Origin: Paguma larvata
Taxonomy: Eukaryota > Chordata > Mammalia > Carnivora > Viverridae
Length of the DNA: 64,000 bases
Direction of reading: 5' to 3'
Assembly: GCA_030068075.1 (NCBI GenBank)
Contig: CM057839.1
Span: forward strand, 18,641,167-18,705,166
Below, piece after piece: positions 32,279-44,469 of this stretch. The notes below the pieces were generated by a model. The model was given only the letters and a program-made list of their open reading frames with translations, did no database searches and was not told the DNA's origin. Within the stretch, counting starts at the first letter, position 1. Each line of letters opens with the position of its first letter. The position numbers were made by a program, and so were the translations under genes.

Positions 32279-32459
32279 AAAGATCTTGTCCCTCTGGGTT
32301 TCAGCTATAACTTCTGAGGATGCATTTCCAAAGTCCAACCGCATGCACACTCCCACCCCCACCCCACTGCCCATCATCCCATACTGTTGCAGGTGACTTT
32401 TCCCATGTGGGGTTTTGACTGACCTTACTCTCCTCTTTACCCTTGAATTACATTATTAT

Positions 32460-32575
32460 TTACTTATCTTCAATTAGATTGTGAGCTCAACTTGTTCACC
32501 TTCATGAACTCGGTGTCTGTTGTGCTGCCTGGTACATTGGATATGCTCAATAATATTTGTTAAGGGAATACTTTT
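32460..32575 (+). repeat. L2 LINE 3' end, plus strand
   Basis: TTAGATTGTGAGCTCAACTTG, TCGGTGTCTGTTGTGCTGCC, TGGTACATTGGATATGCTC and AATAATATTTGTTAAGGGAAT follow the standard L2 3'-end pattern. Confidence 0.8.
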
Positions 32576-33159
32576 ATCTTCTGTGAGAGAAGAATTTGAG
32601 TATAAATAATTAAAACTTTCAGGGAGGTATACTAAAATATGCCTACAGTGGTGATTACTCTTTCATATACCTTGTTCACATGAATGAATGGAATAGCCTT
32701 TTATGCTGCTCTCCGGTGAGACTTATTCTACTTGTATTTTTTGGTCCGTTTAGGCAATAGCATTCAATTACAAGGAGAAATAAGTGGAACTATTCTCTGC
32801 AAATTATACCCCACTGTACATGGATTAGACAAATTGGTTTGAAGATATCATACTACTTTCTCAATATTTGACATCTAATCTGGCATTTTTATACCTGTTG
32901 TGGCCACCAGCATAGTCTGGGACTTTACAGACTCCTACAGAAATGAGTCTTAAATCATGAATAGGTAACATCCCTTCCTCCTACTTGGTCCAGTCGCTAG
33001 CACACACTGCAGCTACTTTAAACTTCCCGGCATCCAGGTGATCACGTTGCTCTTCGCTAACGAAGAACCTACAGTGAAGTGCCTCTTCCCTGGGTGCCCA
33101 TCCTATTGACAGCAAATACAATTATCCAGCTTACTTTACAGTTTTTATCCTTCCTTCTT
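32576..33159. other. unannotated DNA
   Basis: Unique-looking AT-rich sequence. No feature recognised. Confidence 0.45.
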
Positions 33160-33610
33160 TTTAATCAATTTTTTATTGAGGTGAAATTCACATGACATAG
33201 CATTAACCATTGTAAACTGAATGTTCGGTGGCATTTAGAACACTCAAAATGTTGGGCAACTGCCTCTCTTCTGGTTCCAAATGAAACATTTTTACTACTC
33301 CAAGAGGAAACTCCATCCCAATTAAATGGTTACTTCATATCCACTCCTTCCAGCCCTTGGCAACCATCAATCTACTTTCTGTCTGTATGGGTTTAATTCT
33401 TGTAAACATAGATATGAAATCAATTACTAAATGACCTTTTGTGTCTAGCTTCTTTCACTTAGCACAATGTTTTTGAGCCTCATCAGTGTTACAGCATGTA
33501 TCGGTACTTCATTTCTTTTCACGTCCAATTAATGTTTCATTGTATGGATATGCTGTGTCTTGTTTATCCATTTACCTGGTGATGGACATTTGGGTTCTTT
33601 TGGGTATGAT
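33160..33610 (-). repeat. L1M 3' region, minus strand
   Basis: TTTTATTGAGGTGAAATTCAC, TGTAAACTGAATGTTCGG, CAACCATCAATCTACTTTC, TTCTTTCACTTAGCACAATG and TATGGATATGCTGTGTC are reversed L1M 3' UTR and ORF2-end sequence, ending at GGACATTTGGGTTC. It is decayed and non-coding. Confidence 0.88.
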
Positions 33611-34432
33611 GCACAACGATGTTATTCTTTCTTAAACTCTTGGTTCTTTTCTCTACCTCTTAGCATAGCCAAATTAATAGAAATAAATGGCCTTTTCTCT
33701 GAACTTCCATAACCTCTCTGTGGTACTAATTCATAATTCACTTATTTATTTATCTAAATAATTTTCTGCATACGCACACACTAAAAAAATAATTACCTAG
33801 CACCTGTTCTGCGAAGCACTAAATCCTTTTCAAAGCCAGTCATACACTGTGTATTTGTGAAGATGTCTTCTTTGCCCTACTGATGTTAAGTCCGGAAACA
33901 TAGGAACATCATCTCACTTCACCTCTCCACTCCTCACTGGTCTCAGTCAGCAAACTGTGTGAATTAGCAAATGTACAAATGCAGTTATTTCCTTAACCAC
34001 CTACCACTGTCAATGTATACAACTGCCTTTAAATCCCTGAGCCTTGAAGATCTTCCACTGACAGGAAGGACTGATCTCCTCTGCGGCTCAGCAACTAGAG
34101 CAGCACACTTTCCCCAAACTTACCAAATTTACTACACTGTCTCTCCTTTGACCCATGGCCTCCTACGCATCCTTTCTTTGTAAATGTGATTTTCAGTTTC
34201 TCCAGGGTGGGAATTGTTGCAACAAGATAACCATCAGCTATTTCCCTGGCAGCAAAACCAAAGAATGCAGGATTACGACTTACTTGCCTATAGATTTTAT
34301 GTAAATATTTTGCCAGACTCATTTGAAGTTTTAGTAAGGTCATTAAACAAAATGCCAACATAAGAAGTTGTTCATACACCTTTAAGTATTTCCCAAATAT
34401 CCCTATGTAAAGACAAGAAGGAGTTAGGATAG

Positions 34433-34434
<2 letters not shown>
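33611..34434. other. unannotated DNA
   Basis: No recognisable repeat. Overlapping short open frames on both strands near 33970-34380 have no domain or splice support. Confidence 0.45.

Positions 34435-34482
<48 letters not shown>
34435..34482. repeat. GT microsatellite (about 24 units)
   Basis: A long uninterrupted GT run, followed by a GGCGGGGGAGGGG stretch. Length and purity make it likely to be polymorphic. Confidence 0.97.
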
Positions 34483-34483
<1 letters not shown>

Positions 34484-36269
34484 GGCGGGGGAGGGGTAGT
34501 GGTAGTGGTGATATACTTCTTTTACCTTATTCATGGTAAATGGTTTTTCAACAATTTTTTTCTGAGTAGTCTTGAAACAATGCAAATGGCCATGGCAGAT
34601 ACGGGATTGATAGCTTCCAATATAACATCCGACATTTTAATCGCATCCCACATTGAGTAAAGACACGTTGTTGGCTCTTTTCTAGGTTTTTGAATGTTCT
34701 GAATAGATAGGTTTTGATTACCTATTTTCTACAAGCTACAAAACAGTCCTCAGATAGGAAATTTCTTAATTTAAATACCGTTTGCTACATAGTACTGGTA
34801 AAATAAAAAAAAATCTGTTTTTTTTTTTTTTTGAAAATAAGAAGAACTTGGGGTGGCAGGTATTCAGAAAATCAGTACTCTTAGCATGCTGACAAATAAG
34901 GCACAAGAACTACAATTTATTTAACTACCACACTCAATTTAATTTAAAGTAAAATCCTGATAGAAGCATTTCTAATTAGGTGGATATTTTCAGTTTCTCC
35001 TGTTTCCTAGCACAGCTTCGCACTCGCTTGCTGATTTTAAGCAATGCATTAGATGGCAGTGTTCACATAGTTTCCGATGGCACTTACTGCAGTCATTTTA
35101 TTGCATGGACCCAAAACCCACCTTCATTTTGCATTTTATACTACTCCAGTCTCTAAAGCTGCTGTTTTCCTGGACTCCCTTTATACCTTTTGATTCTACT
35201 AGGGAAAAAAAAAAACATTTATACGAATGTTAGCAATTGTGGACATCCCATGACAGATACAAAAGCATGTTCTATGTCATTTTGGATCCTTATGTCTTAC
35301 TTAGGCAAAAGGAAAATACGGCAGCTCATACCTGTCTCTTACTCATGGGTATCTAAAATACCATTTGCTATTTGCTATTTGTATTTGCTATTACAAAACC
35401 CACCATGCTCACTTAAAAGTAAAGACCCTATCTTTGTTATTAAGAAATGCATAAGGTTTGAATTACATGCCTTATTAAAAATTATTCCTAATTTAAAAAT
35501 CTTATTCAATTTCACTGTTTTATTCCTTATTCTTTTTCTTTTGCGTTTTTACTGATGTTGACCCTTTGGCTTTTAAAGTAAAACCCCTATTCTAACCCTC
35601 CTTGTGCTTCTATTTATTTTTATCCTCAAATCCAATAAGGATAATTTGCCAGGTCCAAGCCTGATTAACTCTCTTGGAGCAGAGTCCATTTGGCACATGG
35701 ACCAGATGCCAAATAATTTAATATGTCTTAGATGCCATCAGGGAAATATCTCAAAGGCGTAAATCAAGATGGCTTTTAGCATTAAGGCATAGCTTTCTTT
35801 TAGAAATTTAGCTTAAAAAAAACAAATCTCCAAGTCACTGTTGTCCTCCAAATAGTTGAATGGTCTGCCTTCTCCAATTTCTACCACCCAGCAAAACCTG
35901 TTTTCTAGTTTTCCAGAAACACTGGGACCTCTTGACCCGGGAAGGTATAATGCCATATGTTAAATCCACTTAGACTAAATTTAGAAGCATCTTTCTCCCT
36001 ACCCCAAGTGAGATCAAGCAGTCTGCATGGAGAGGATAGGCAAGGCTTCCAGAACTAAGGGCTTAGAGGTCAGAGGAATAAAGAGAGCTTTGTAATACCT
36101 GAGATTTAACCCTTCTTATTCTTTCCAGAAACATCAGAGATTTTGACTATCCCTAATGATAATAAATATTCACATGGAAGAAAATCCTTTTGGAAGGAGG
36201 AACTCTCAAAGTATATTTGTTAAATGAATACCATGTGACCTGAATAAGAATGCATACCTGATTATAGTT
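34483..36269. other. unannotated stretch
   Basis: Contains a small TTTGCTAT tandem repeat (35363-35392), poly-T at 34818-34832, and a CTCF-like motif listed separately. No gene signal is visible. Confidence 0.45.
35046..35060 (+). promoter_or_regulatory. CTCF-like motif, plus orientation (13 of 15 consensus positions)
   Basis: GCATTAGATGGCAGT is identical to the 15-mer at 7734 and matches 13 of 15 positions of CCASYAGRKGGCRSY. Only motif evidence. Confidence 0.35.
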
Positions 36270-36385
36270 GTGAAGTTTTCTCATATAATGATAGATTCTC
36301 TTATCTATTTCATAGATGAGGAAGGTGAGAATCAGAGCGGGAATCAGTCTGAGAATCAGACTTACTGTCCAAGCTCAGAGACCTA
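36270..36385 (+). repeat. probable MIR fragment, plus strand
   Basis: TTATCTATTTCATAGATGAGGAAGGTGAGAATCAG is a decayed form of the MIR core ATTTTACAGATGAGGAAACTGAGGC. Downstream text (TACTGTCCAAGCTCAGAG) is only loosely similar. Confidence 0.5.
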
Positions 36386-37379
36386 AGACTAATATAACTT
36401 TTAACCCCTGGTCTAGCCTTCTTTTCATTAAACTAAAAGCTCAACCAAATCCAATGCAACTTTTTTTCTCTTCTGTATAAGAATCTGGATTATGTATGTC
36501 CTATGAAAACACTGGCTCAAATTTCTCTTGACTTACAAGCTCAGGGCAAGGCTAGAGGTTACGGTCTCCTTTGGTCAGGAAACCATTATGGGGAATAGTT
36601 AGCAAGGTCCACTAATAACTTCTTAGTAAATTGCCGTTTTATTCCCGGGTTAATCTGAATACCTTTAGAAGTCATTTTACTCTAGATTAAGGATTTCGAA
36701 AGGATGGGGCATATTTTAGAGAATTCATCTCTTAAAGGAATACTGAAGCAGAGAAATTCTTTTAAAGTGAGAGTTTCCATGAAAAAAAAAAGAAGAAAAT
36801 TTATGAAGTTGCGATAGACTACATTTGCTTTTTAATACCCACCATATGTCTGGTTTTATTCAGGGACTAGAGGAGTGGGTTAGTGCTTGTTTTCACAGAT
36901 TATATAAATAACAGTCCTGCTCTTGCTTATTTCTTCTAGGTGAAAACATTTTGGATTGTACTAAATAAAATGCTAGGAAAAATTACAACCATCCCTAATT
37001 ATTAATAAAGATAGTCCACTAACAGGTCTTTGGTTAGTGTCTATGATACCTGGGGCTGTGAGATTTTAGAGCGTGGGTTGTTTTACAGCCAGAGATAAAG
37101 GTGATTGATTGCTTTCAGGGGTTTCAATATTAATATCTCCATTTCCTGTTGTCCTTTTTCTCCCTTTGATATTTTCAGGCTTTGCTGAATGACCCATAAA
37201 TCTAAAACCGAGTTTTAAAATAAGGGTCCAATAGGATCCTTTGATATTTTTTCTTTTTTTTTCCCCTCTATCTATTCCCAATAGATAGATGCCAAACACC
37301 AACTTCCCCATTCTCCTTTCCCTGCATCTCAGTGGTAGAAGCACAAACAGACGCTGCCTAGTTGAGTGCCCAGAGGGAA
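36386..37379. other. unannotated DNA
   Basis: No recognisable repeat or gene. A minus-strand open frame at 37066-37344 has no domain or splice support. Confidence 0.45.
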
Positions 37380-37445
37380 GGAAGGCACTAACATTTGCCC
37401 AGTGCTCTCATGTCCAGGCACTGTGCTAACCTGTTACATATGTGG
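37380..37445 (+). repeat. MIR fragment, plus strand
   Basis: AGGCACTAACATTTGCCCAG, TGTCCAGGCACTGTGCTAACC and TTACATATGTGG match the 5' part of MIR. Confidence 0.6.
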
Positions 37446-40334
37446 TGGTATAATATTTCAAAGTGCTAATTGTCCGGTATAACTGCCAATTCTCCCCAGC
37501 TTGGCAGCTAAGTGGAAAAGCAACACGGCCGTGGGGACGATTTACAGTGGGGAACAAAGTTCTTTAGCTTTTAAGTTCAAAGGGCACCATCTGGGTATGA
37601 GAAAGGAAATTTTTTGAAAAGGAATGCAGTCAGGGAGAACAGGGTTTTCTTCCTAATTTGAGAGTAAAGAGATAAAGGAGCCTGGAGCTGGCAACCAAGT
37701 CATCTCCGAAGTTGTCCAGGGTTAAACACACTGGACTTGATGTTACTTTTTACTTTCCTTCCTTGAAAATGTGTTGGCTGCTGCTTTGTTTCAGAGGCCA
37801 CCCAGAATCAGCAGTTCGGCAAAGGGTAACAGATTGAAGTTACTTCTTTGGGATTTGTAACAAAAAGGGAACAATGGAGTACAATGGACACTGACTGAAG
37901 AATTGATTAAACATTTTAGATGAAGTGTTTACAGATATGCTATTTGGTAGCAAACATAAATCTATTCTTCCTCATGTGCGAGTTAATAGCAAACGGGTCT
38001 TGTCTCAACTCTACACTTCTTGATCCTTCCACTTTTTATTTCATAAGGATCACAGGCTTTTGCTGCCATATCTTCTTCAAGGAGTATCAAAGCGAGGCTT
38101 TTTTTCTAGCCTTGGTAGCAATCTTTGTAAGTTCCCCATCTTTTTTAAACGACACTCTGTTCTTATCCAGCCAGTTTCTCATCATCTGCCATCTGGCTTT
38201 CTGTCTCTCGCTGCCCCTTCTCTTCTTCCCATCCCTTGTCCTACCTAGCGTTTCCTATCTGCGGTATTCACCTCTGGGCTGCGGACAGGGTTCTCTTGGC
38301 AACATGCAGGGTGGAGGGGTTATTTATTGCCTTCAGAAAGCTGTCATTTTGGAATGAAACATTCAGTATGCTGCTAGGAGGAGTCCTTCCTACTTCCGCC
38401 TACCCCAGAAAATAAGCCCAAGCGCTTTCCAGCTACTTCCTGAATTTCTAATTTTAAAGCATGCCTGTAGCAGCCCTCTCCAGAAGGCAATGACCACCAG
38501 CTGCCAAGATTGCAGAGAGAGACATGAGCTTTTAAGTTTCTATTACTCATGATGTGTTGCCTACTTTAGTGGTGTGGCCACCCTGAACGAGCTGTGCTAG
38601 ATGTTAGGGTCTTAAGTTCACACATAGCCAGCCCCTTGTGCAGATGTCACTTTGGACAACAAATCATTTATCTCTGTCACAATGCTTCATCTGCAGGATG
38701 GATTTCTACTGCCTCTGAATTAGGATAAAATGAGATGAAAGATATGCAAAGTTCTTCAAGATAAAGATGCTTTTAAAATGCAGAGTAGTGGTATTACTCT
38801 GTGAGGACACTGGGATAAAAATATGCGTGATCTTTTCTTAAATACTAATAGACTCAAAATATACTATTTAGATTAGATTGCAATGCAGATCTATTTTAAA
38901 GTAAAATTTGAACTGTTTTTGACATCTTTGTGTTGCATAAATTTCTTAAGCCAAACTTTTACTTTTTTTTTTTTTTTTTAACTGAGCAAATTGTGTTGAT
39001 TATAAGTCAGATCCTTCCTTTTACTTTTTAAAAGTAACAGTCAGGCCTATTAAAAGTCATTGTGCAGGGGAAGTGAGTACAAAGAACAACGACTATTGAA
39101 TTCTTGCTACTTAATAGGAATTCTTGTTTAATTCCAGCCTTTAGAAAAGCTATCACTTTTTATATTTGTTAGTGACAATCAAACTCAAGAAAACATACTT
39201 TTAAAGAAAAAAATCTAAATAAATATTTTGGAAGGTATGCAGACCTATTTTCATTTTCACAGATGGAAATACTGCAAAGTTAGTTATAGTATATTTATTG
39301 CATTCAGAACCACCCCGGCTGAATCTTTCCTTCTATAGAGCGAATTGTAACTTACATGAAAAGGTATGCTCTCATGTCACATTGATGTGCTATGTGGCCT
39401 CCATTTCAAAACTGATAGATGAAATACATAATCCTTTCTATTTTATTGAAAACAATAATCAAATAGTAAGTGTCTTTAGAAATATAGTGATGTGCATAAA
39501 ACAGTGGAAGGGATGAAGGCTGAAGGACTGATGTGGTCCAGCTGTCACTGCAGTGTGCGAAAGGGACGAGGTGACAGCACAGCAAGAGCCACCTCACATT
39601 TCCGTAGGAAAAGGGTAGGAAGTGGAAACAAACCAATTTGCCTCAGAAATGCAAAGCCATGGCATTTCTGTTCACTATATTCCTGGGATGAGATTTGCAA
39701 GTATCACGTCTCTCGCTGTACCCCCAAAGTAGACATTTGCACCACTGTGTGATGGAATTTTAAAGCTATATGGATCCTGATGTCAGTATCGCAATTTAGA
39801 ATTTTAATCTGATTGAAGACACAAGAGCCCCTCCCTTGCAAGTCTGTTTCACATGCTGGTGTTTTTGGTAACTATTTCTATCTTCTGCACAGGATTACGA
39901 ATAACTTTGAGGTCAGGGAACCCTGCTCCGCTCCACAGTTAATTATATCTCTGGCAAGACTTAACCACAATACTTTGCTCATCATGAGGGATTAATAAGT
40001 ACTTTTAATTAAAACTTAAGAAATGAAATGTATGCAGTTTACATGGTGTTTGTTTACTGAACACAAACTATAAACAGATGTTTATATCAAACAGAAAAAT
40101 ACTGATCATAGACCTAGCCAGGCGGAAGTGTACACAGACAGCTGAAAAATATGTAGTGAAACTTTCAGAAAAATAAATACTGCTTTTAAAAGAAAAATCC
40201 AGGTCTATAAATACGAGACGAAATTTTCCATATATGGTGGAGATGTGCAGATTTCTCTATTTGCCCCTGGCTCCATGGTCCCAGGTCAGTGCTCTGCCTT
40301 TCTCGGCTTTGCTGTGCCCTCTAGGAATACAGCT
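37446..40334. other. long repeat-poor stretch
   Basis: No L1, CanSINE or LTR is recognised. A plus-strand open frame of 145 codons at 37920-38357 is T-rich and hydrophobic, with no recognisable domain. That length is within chance expectation for a window of this size, so I do not call a gene. A poly-T tract lies at 38964-38980. Confidence 0.45.
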
Positions 40335-40520
40335 TCTATGAACAATCGCATACAGGTGTCTGTGTGGCCATAAGTCTTTATTTCTAGGGAAAATGTCCAA
40401 GAATACAACTGCCGGGTTTTATGTTAAGTGCATGGTCCTTTTTGTAGGACCATTCCATGATAACCTTGCCCACAGCTCTGTAAATATTCTCTTCACAATT
40501 CTTTGAATTAGCCACTTCCT
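40335..40520 (-). repeat. L1M fragment, minus strand
   Basis: GAACAATCGCATACAGGTGTC, GGCCATAAGTCTTTATTTCTAG, CAACTGCCGGGTTTTATG and TTAAGTGCATGGTCC are reversed L1 ORF2-end sequence. The right edge is unclear. Confidence 0.7.
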
Positions 40521-41639
40521 TACTGTTGGGACTGATACAATGAATTTGGAGAAAAACAAAGTGCTGGAAAAAGGAGAACTTTCTAAGTTCTGTAAAGTTG
40601 TTTACCCATAGGCTCTCTGCATATAAAAATATATGCTACCATTTTTCTTTTAAATTCCGCAAGTATAAACACAGGGCAAGAAAGATAAAGAATAATAATT
40701 ATCTTTCCCCACCTATCATAAGAAATCCACGAGAACATTATTTTCTGAACTACATCTGCTAAAGCTTATTTTGGCTCTCGTGATACGTATTGGCTATTGT
40801 CTTCCATAGGTTGTGTGGATTCTCCGCAATAAAAAATAAAATAAAAGTATCAAAAAACTATGAAACTTTAACAGTAAAAATGAGAATCATCTACATATAA
40901 CTGAAGGTGTGGCATTAGGAACACATCTGATATTGTCCAGCATAACCGCATAAGTTGTTAGAAAGGACAGAGAAAATACCTCCTATCAAAGATCCGCTCG
41001 ATCCTGAAGGAGCGGGGTGCTTGAGTCTCTCCTCTAATCAAAATGTCATTCATTCATTCACTCATTCGTTCCTACAAATATTGTTGGTCATCTACTATGT
41101 AAAATGAATTGTGAAGGAAGCTGGTTATATGTCTATGCCTTAAGTTAACTCTCTGAGGACAGAGTACTTCACCAGAAGTAGCTTGGGATATCACCCAAAC
41201 ACTAGTAACTGTATCAGCCAATTTTAAAAGAGGAACTCTGCACTTGAATTTAAATAGCTATACGATTCTCCATGACAAAATAATGGAATCAGATAAATAC
41301 TCCTCAAACAAAATCTGGATTTTGTAAGGTATTGGCGGTGACTGTCCAAGAAAAATACTGATTTTTCTAAAGCTCTTATTAACTTTATTGTGCATGGATG
41401 ACACAAACGTAAGTATAAAATTGCTAGATCTTGTAACATTAAAATTGCTACCCTGCAAATACTAAACACTGTGCATTAATTAAATATGAGATCAGAAGCT
41501 TAACATGCTACCATTGTAGAAAAGAGTAGTGTAGATAAGGAAACAGCTCAAAGATAAAGAGAGATACAGATATCATTATTACTCTCCAGAGTGCACAAGA
41601 CTAGGAAGTGGATAGAAAGATCAGACAAAATCAGTCTCT
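40521..41639. other. unannotated DNA
   Basis: It includes a small GC-rich imperfect hairpin, CCGCTC-N10-GAGCGG, near 40992-41013, and a short ATTC tandem run (about 41047-41071). No gene signal. Confidence 0.45.
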
Positions 41640-41712
41640 AGCACTTTCCAGCTGTGTGTAACCTTGGCTAATTCATTGCCTGGGTATCCTACCTCTGCTT
41701 CCATCTCTCTTC
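41640..41712 (-). repeat. probable MIR fragment, minus strand
   Basis: CTTTCCAGCTGTGTGTAACC, TTGGCTAATTCATTGCCTGG and CTGCTTCCATCTCTCTTC resemble reversed MIR. The following A-run begins where MIR normally reads TGTAAAA. Confidence 0.55.
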
Positions 41713-41738
41713 AAAAAAAAAAAAAAAAAAAAAAAAAA
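41713..41738. repeat. poly-A tract (26 A)
   Basis: A pure A-run immediately upstream of the plus-strand CanSINE. With the A-rich stretch on the other side it forms the A-rich target duplication of that insertion. Confidence 0.95.
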
Positions 41739-41956
41739 GGGGCGCCTGGGTGGCTTGGTCGGTTGGGCGTCCGACTTCGGCTCAGGTCATGATCTCACAG
41801 TCTGTGAGTTCAAGCCCCGCGTCGGGCTCTGTGCTAACAGCTCAGAGCCTGGAGCCTGCTTCACATTCTGTGTCTCCCTCTCTCTCTGCCCCTCCCCCAC
41901 TCATGCTCCGTCTCTCACTGTCTCAAAAATAAATAAAAACATTAAAAAAAAATTTA
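41739..41956 (+). repeat. CanSINE (SINEC_Fc), plus strand, full length and little diverged
   Basis: It begins GGGGCGCCTGGGTGGC and keeps the A-box-like TGGCTTGGTCGG and B-box-like GAGTTCAAGCCC of the RNA polymerase III promoter. The CT-rich block CTCTCTCTGCCCCTCCCC is also intact, as is the AATAAATAAA tail. A-runs lie on both sides (41713-41738 and about 41944-41971). It appears the closest to consensus in the window and is a candidate for a recent or polymorphic insertion. Confidence 0.97.
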
Positions 41957-41971
41957 AAAAAAAAAAAAAAG

Positions 41972-42394
41972 GAAGGAAGAAGAAAAGAGTTAAAATGATG
42001 GATAAAAAAATACCTACCTTCACAAAATAGTTGCCCTTAGATGACCAGATTGCTAGAGTGGTCAAAATGAGAAGCGATAGAAAAACATGGTAAAATACAC
42101 ACATTCATACCTACGTGAACACATAGCATGATTTCATACAGTTACACTTATTCCTACCAGTTTTCCAGTAAGATTTTTGGAAATTGTGTTTTGAAATGGT
42201 ATTATGACTATTTGCTCTGTCTCATGAAAGAATCAATCTCATTACGTTACCACTGCATTCCCTTTTTGGTCAGACCACCCTTCCTTGGTTTAACCACCCA
42301 CTTTACTCATCGAACAGTTTCAAAATTACCTCTGTTTTTGTCAAAAAATTCAATCAAATCCCCAAAGAAGGGAACATTTGCCATTACTGAGGTT
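41972..42394. other. unannotated DNA
   Basis: AG-rich at the left edge, then unique-looking AT-rich sequence. No feature recognised. Confidence 0.4.
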
Positions 42395-43094
42395 ATTTAA
42401 AAGAATTTCCTTCATGATTTTAAGCCAACTGCATATATATACAGAAAGCAGTATAAATCCTGTGTCGAGCTTGATGAATTTTCACAGAATGAACACACAG
42501 GTTAATCACAATCCAGAGCAGGAAATAGAACATTACCAAAGCCCCCTTTTTGCCCTCCTGATAGTAATTTACAATTTCCTTCTTCCCCAGAGGTAACTCC
42601 TATCCTCATATCCATCAAGATAAATTATATAGAAGAATTTGATATAGGCAAGATTGCAAGGAATGTATACTTTTGTATTATTTACTCGAAACTAATAATT
42701 ATACAAATCATTGCAAATATCAGTAGCTCATTCATTTCACATGACAATATATTGGATGAATATTATGAATATGCCACTGTTATCCATTATAATGGCTTGA
42801 GGATGATTTGAGGGGAATTAAGTTAACTAGTGTCGAGTTATTTCAAATAGTGTTGTGATAAACATTTTTGTATGTGTATTTTGATGAACATATGTATGCA
42901 TGTCTCTTGAGTACATTCTTAGGGGTGGAAATGCTGCATCAATGGACATGAATATTTTTAGTTTCATTGGACACTACCAGTTGTCAAACATGGTGCAACC
43001 AATTTGGACAATTAGTATGTAAAAGCTTTAGTTTCTTTTTTGATGATGTATTGCTTTACAAACATACGGTGGTTTTTGTCATGATTTGACTGTT
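42395..43094 (-). repeat. old L1M 3' region, minus strand
   Basis: TCGAGCTTGATGAATTTTCACAG, CCAGAGCAGGAAATAGAACATT, GTTGTGATAAACATTTTTG, CATTCTTAGGGGTGGAAATG and AGTTGTCAAACATGGTGC are reversed L1M 3' UTR and ORF2-end motifs. Decayed throughout. Confidence 0.75.
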
Positions 43095-43115
43095 ACTGAT
43101 TTCTACCTTTTTTTT
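43095..43115. repeat. left target-site duplication of the twin-primed L1
   Basis: ACTGATTTCTACC plus a T-run. It matches 44449-44469 at 19 of 21 positions. Confidence 0.9.
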
Positions 43116-44448
43116 CCGCAACATTTTTATTTTTTAATTCTTAATTAACTTTTAATTTTAAGTCCAGTATAGTTAACAGTGTACTATTGGTTCCAAGTGT
43201 GTAGTAAGGGGATTCGACACTTCCATACATCACCTGGTGCTCAGCATCCCAGGTGTCCTCCTTACTCCCCATCACCTATTTCACCCATCCCACCACCCAG
43301 CTCCTCTCTGGTAACCATCAGTCAGTTCTCTACTGTTAAGAGTCTGTTTCTTGGCTTTTCCTCTCTTTCCTTTAGCTTGTTTTGTTTCTTAAATTCCATG
43401 TATGAACGAAATCATATGGTATTTGTATTTCTCTGACAGACTTATTTCACTTAGCATTATACTCTTAGATCCACCCACGTCATTACAAATGGCAAGATTT
43501 CATTCTTTTTTTATGGCTGAATAACATTGTGTGTGTGTGTATCACACCTTCTTTATCCATTCACCAATCTATGGGCACTTGGGTTGTTTCCATAATGTGG
43601 ATATTATAAGTAATGCTGCCATAAACCTTGAGGTTTATACCCCTTTGAATAAGTGTTTCTGTATTCAAGGGGGCAGGTGGTAAATCCCTAGTAGTGTGAT
43701 TCCTGGGTTATAGGGTAGTTCTAGTTTTAAGTTTTTAAGGAAACTCCATGCTGTTTTCCATAGTGTCTGCACCAGTAAGAAAGAATATACAATGGGAAAA
43801 AGACAGTTTCTTCAACAGAGAGTGTCAGGAAACCTGTACAGTTACATGCCAAAGAATGGAAATGAACCACTTTGTAACCCCATGCAACAAAAATAAATTC
43901 AAATGGATTAAAGACTTAAATGTGAGACCTCAAACCATAAAAATCCTTGAAGAGAACTCAGGCAGTAATCTCTCTGACACTGGCCACAGCAACATTTTTC
44001 TAGATATTACTCCTGAGGCAAGGGAAAAAAAAGCAAAAATAAACTATTAGGATAAAAAGCTTCTGCACAGTGAAGGAAACAATCAACAAAACTAAAAGGC
44101 AACCTATTGAATGGGAGAAGATAGTTGCAAATTACATATCTGGTGAAAGGTTAATATCCAAAATATATAAAGAATACAACTCAACACGAAGAAATCTAAT
44201 AATCTAATTAAAAATGGGCAGAAGTCACGAACAGACATTTCTACAAAGAAGATATATGGATGGTCAACAGATACATGAAAAGATGCTCAACATCACTCAT
44301 CATCAGGGAAATACAAATCAAAACTACGATGAGATACATTGCTTCACACCTGTCAAAATGGTTAAAATAAAAAACATAAGAAACAACAAGTGTTGGTGAG
44401 GATGTGGAAAAAAAGAAACCCTCTGGCAAACTGTTGGTGGTAATGCAA
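43116..44448 (-). mobile_element. carnivoran L1, 5'-truncated with 5' inversion (twin priming)
   Basis: Bases 43116-43776 are reversed L1 3' UTR plus ORF2 end (AGTCCAGTATAGTTAACAG, ATGGCTGAATAACATTG, then CTGTTTTCCATAGTGTC). At 43777 the orientation flips. Bases 43777-44448 are sense ORF2 C-terminal sequence, with protein-level traces such as IKDLNVRPQTIKILEEN. The two parts meet in the L1 consensus at almost the same point (GCAAACTGGTGCAG), and 21-bp target duplications bound the whole. This is the signature of twin-primed reverse transcription. Frameshifts and stops make it non-coding. L1 ORF2 encodes the endonuclease and reverse transcriptase; only the non-catalytic C-terminal part is present here. 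Confidence 0.93.
43777..44448 (+). pseudogene. L1 ORF2 C-terminal remnant (inverted segment)
   Basis: Two plus-strand frames carry recognisable ORF2 C-terminal sequence. One (to about 44050) has IKDLNVRPQTIKILEEN. The other (about 44214-44399) has the TPVKMV..NKCW region. They are separated by frameshifts and a roughly 15-bp deletion near 44045. No reverse transcriptase or endonuclease domain is present, so it is inactive. Confidence 0.88.
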
Positions 44449-44469
44449 ACTGATTTCTGCCTTTCTTTT
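44449..44469. repeat. right target-site duplication of the twin-primed L1
   Basis: ACTGATTTCTGCCTTTC plus T-run, paired with 43095-43115 (two mismatches). Confidence 0.9.

Noticed and set aside
34439..34660. Open frame starting in a GT microsatellite
   Set aside because: The first part is pure Cys-Val repeat coding from the GT run; the remainder is short and featureless.
37920..38357. 145-codon ATG-started open frame, hydrophobic
   Set aside because: The hydrophobicity follows from T-rich DNA. There is no domain, no promoter and no splice context, and about one or two frames of this length are expected by chance in 64 kb on both strands.
41739..41812. tRNA gene
   Set aside because: The tRNA-like head with A- and B-box-like motifs belongs to a CanSINE. 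It continues into the SINE body and A-rich tail and lacks a proper cloverleaf acceptor stem.
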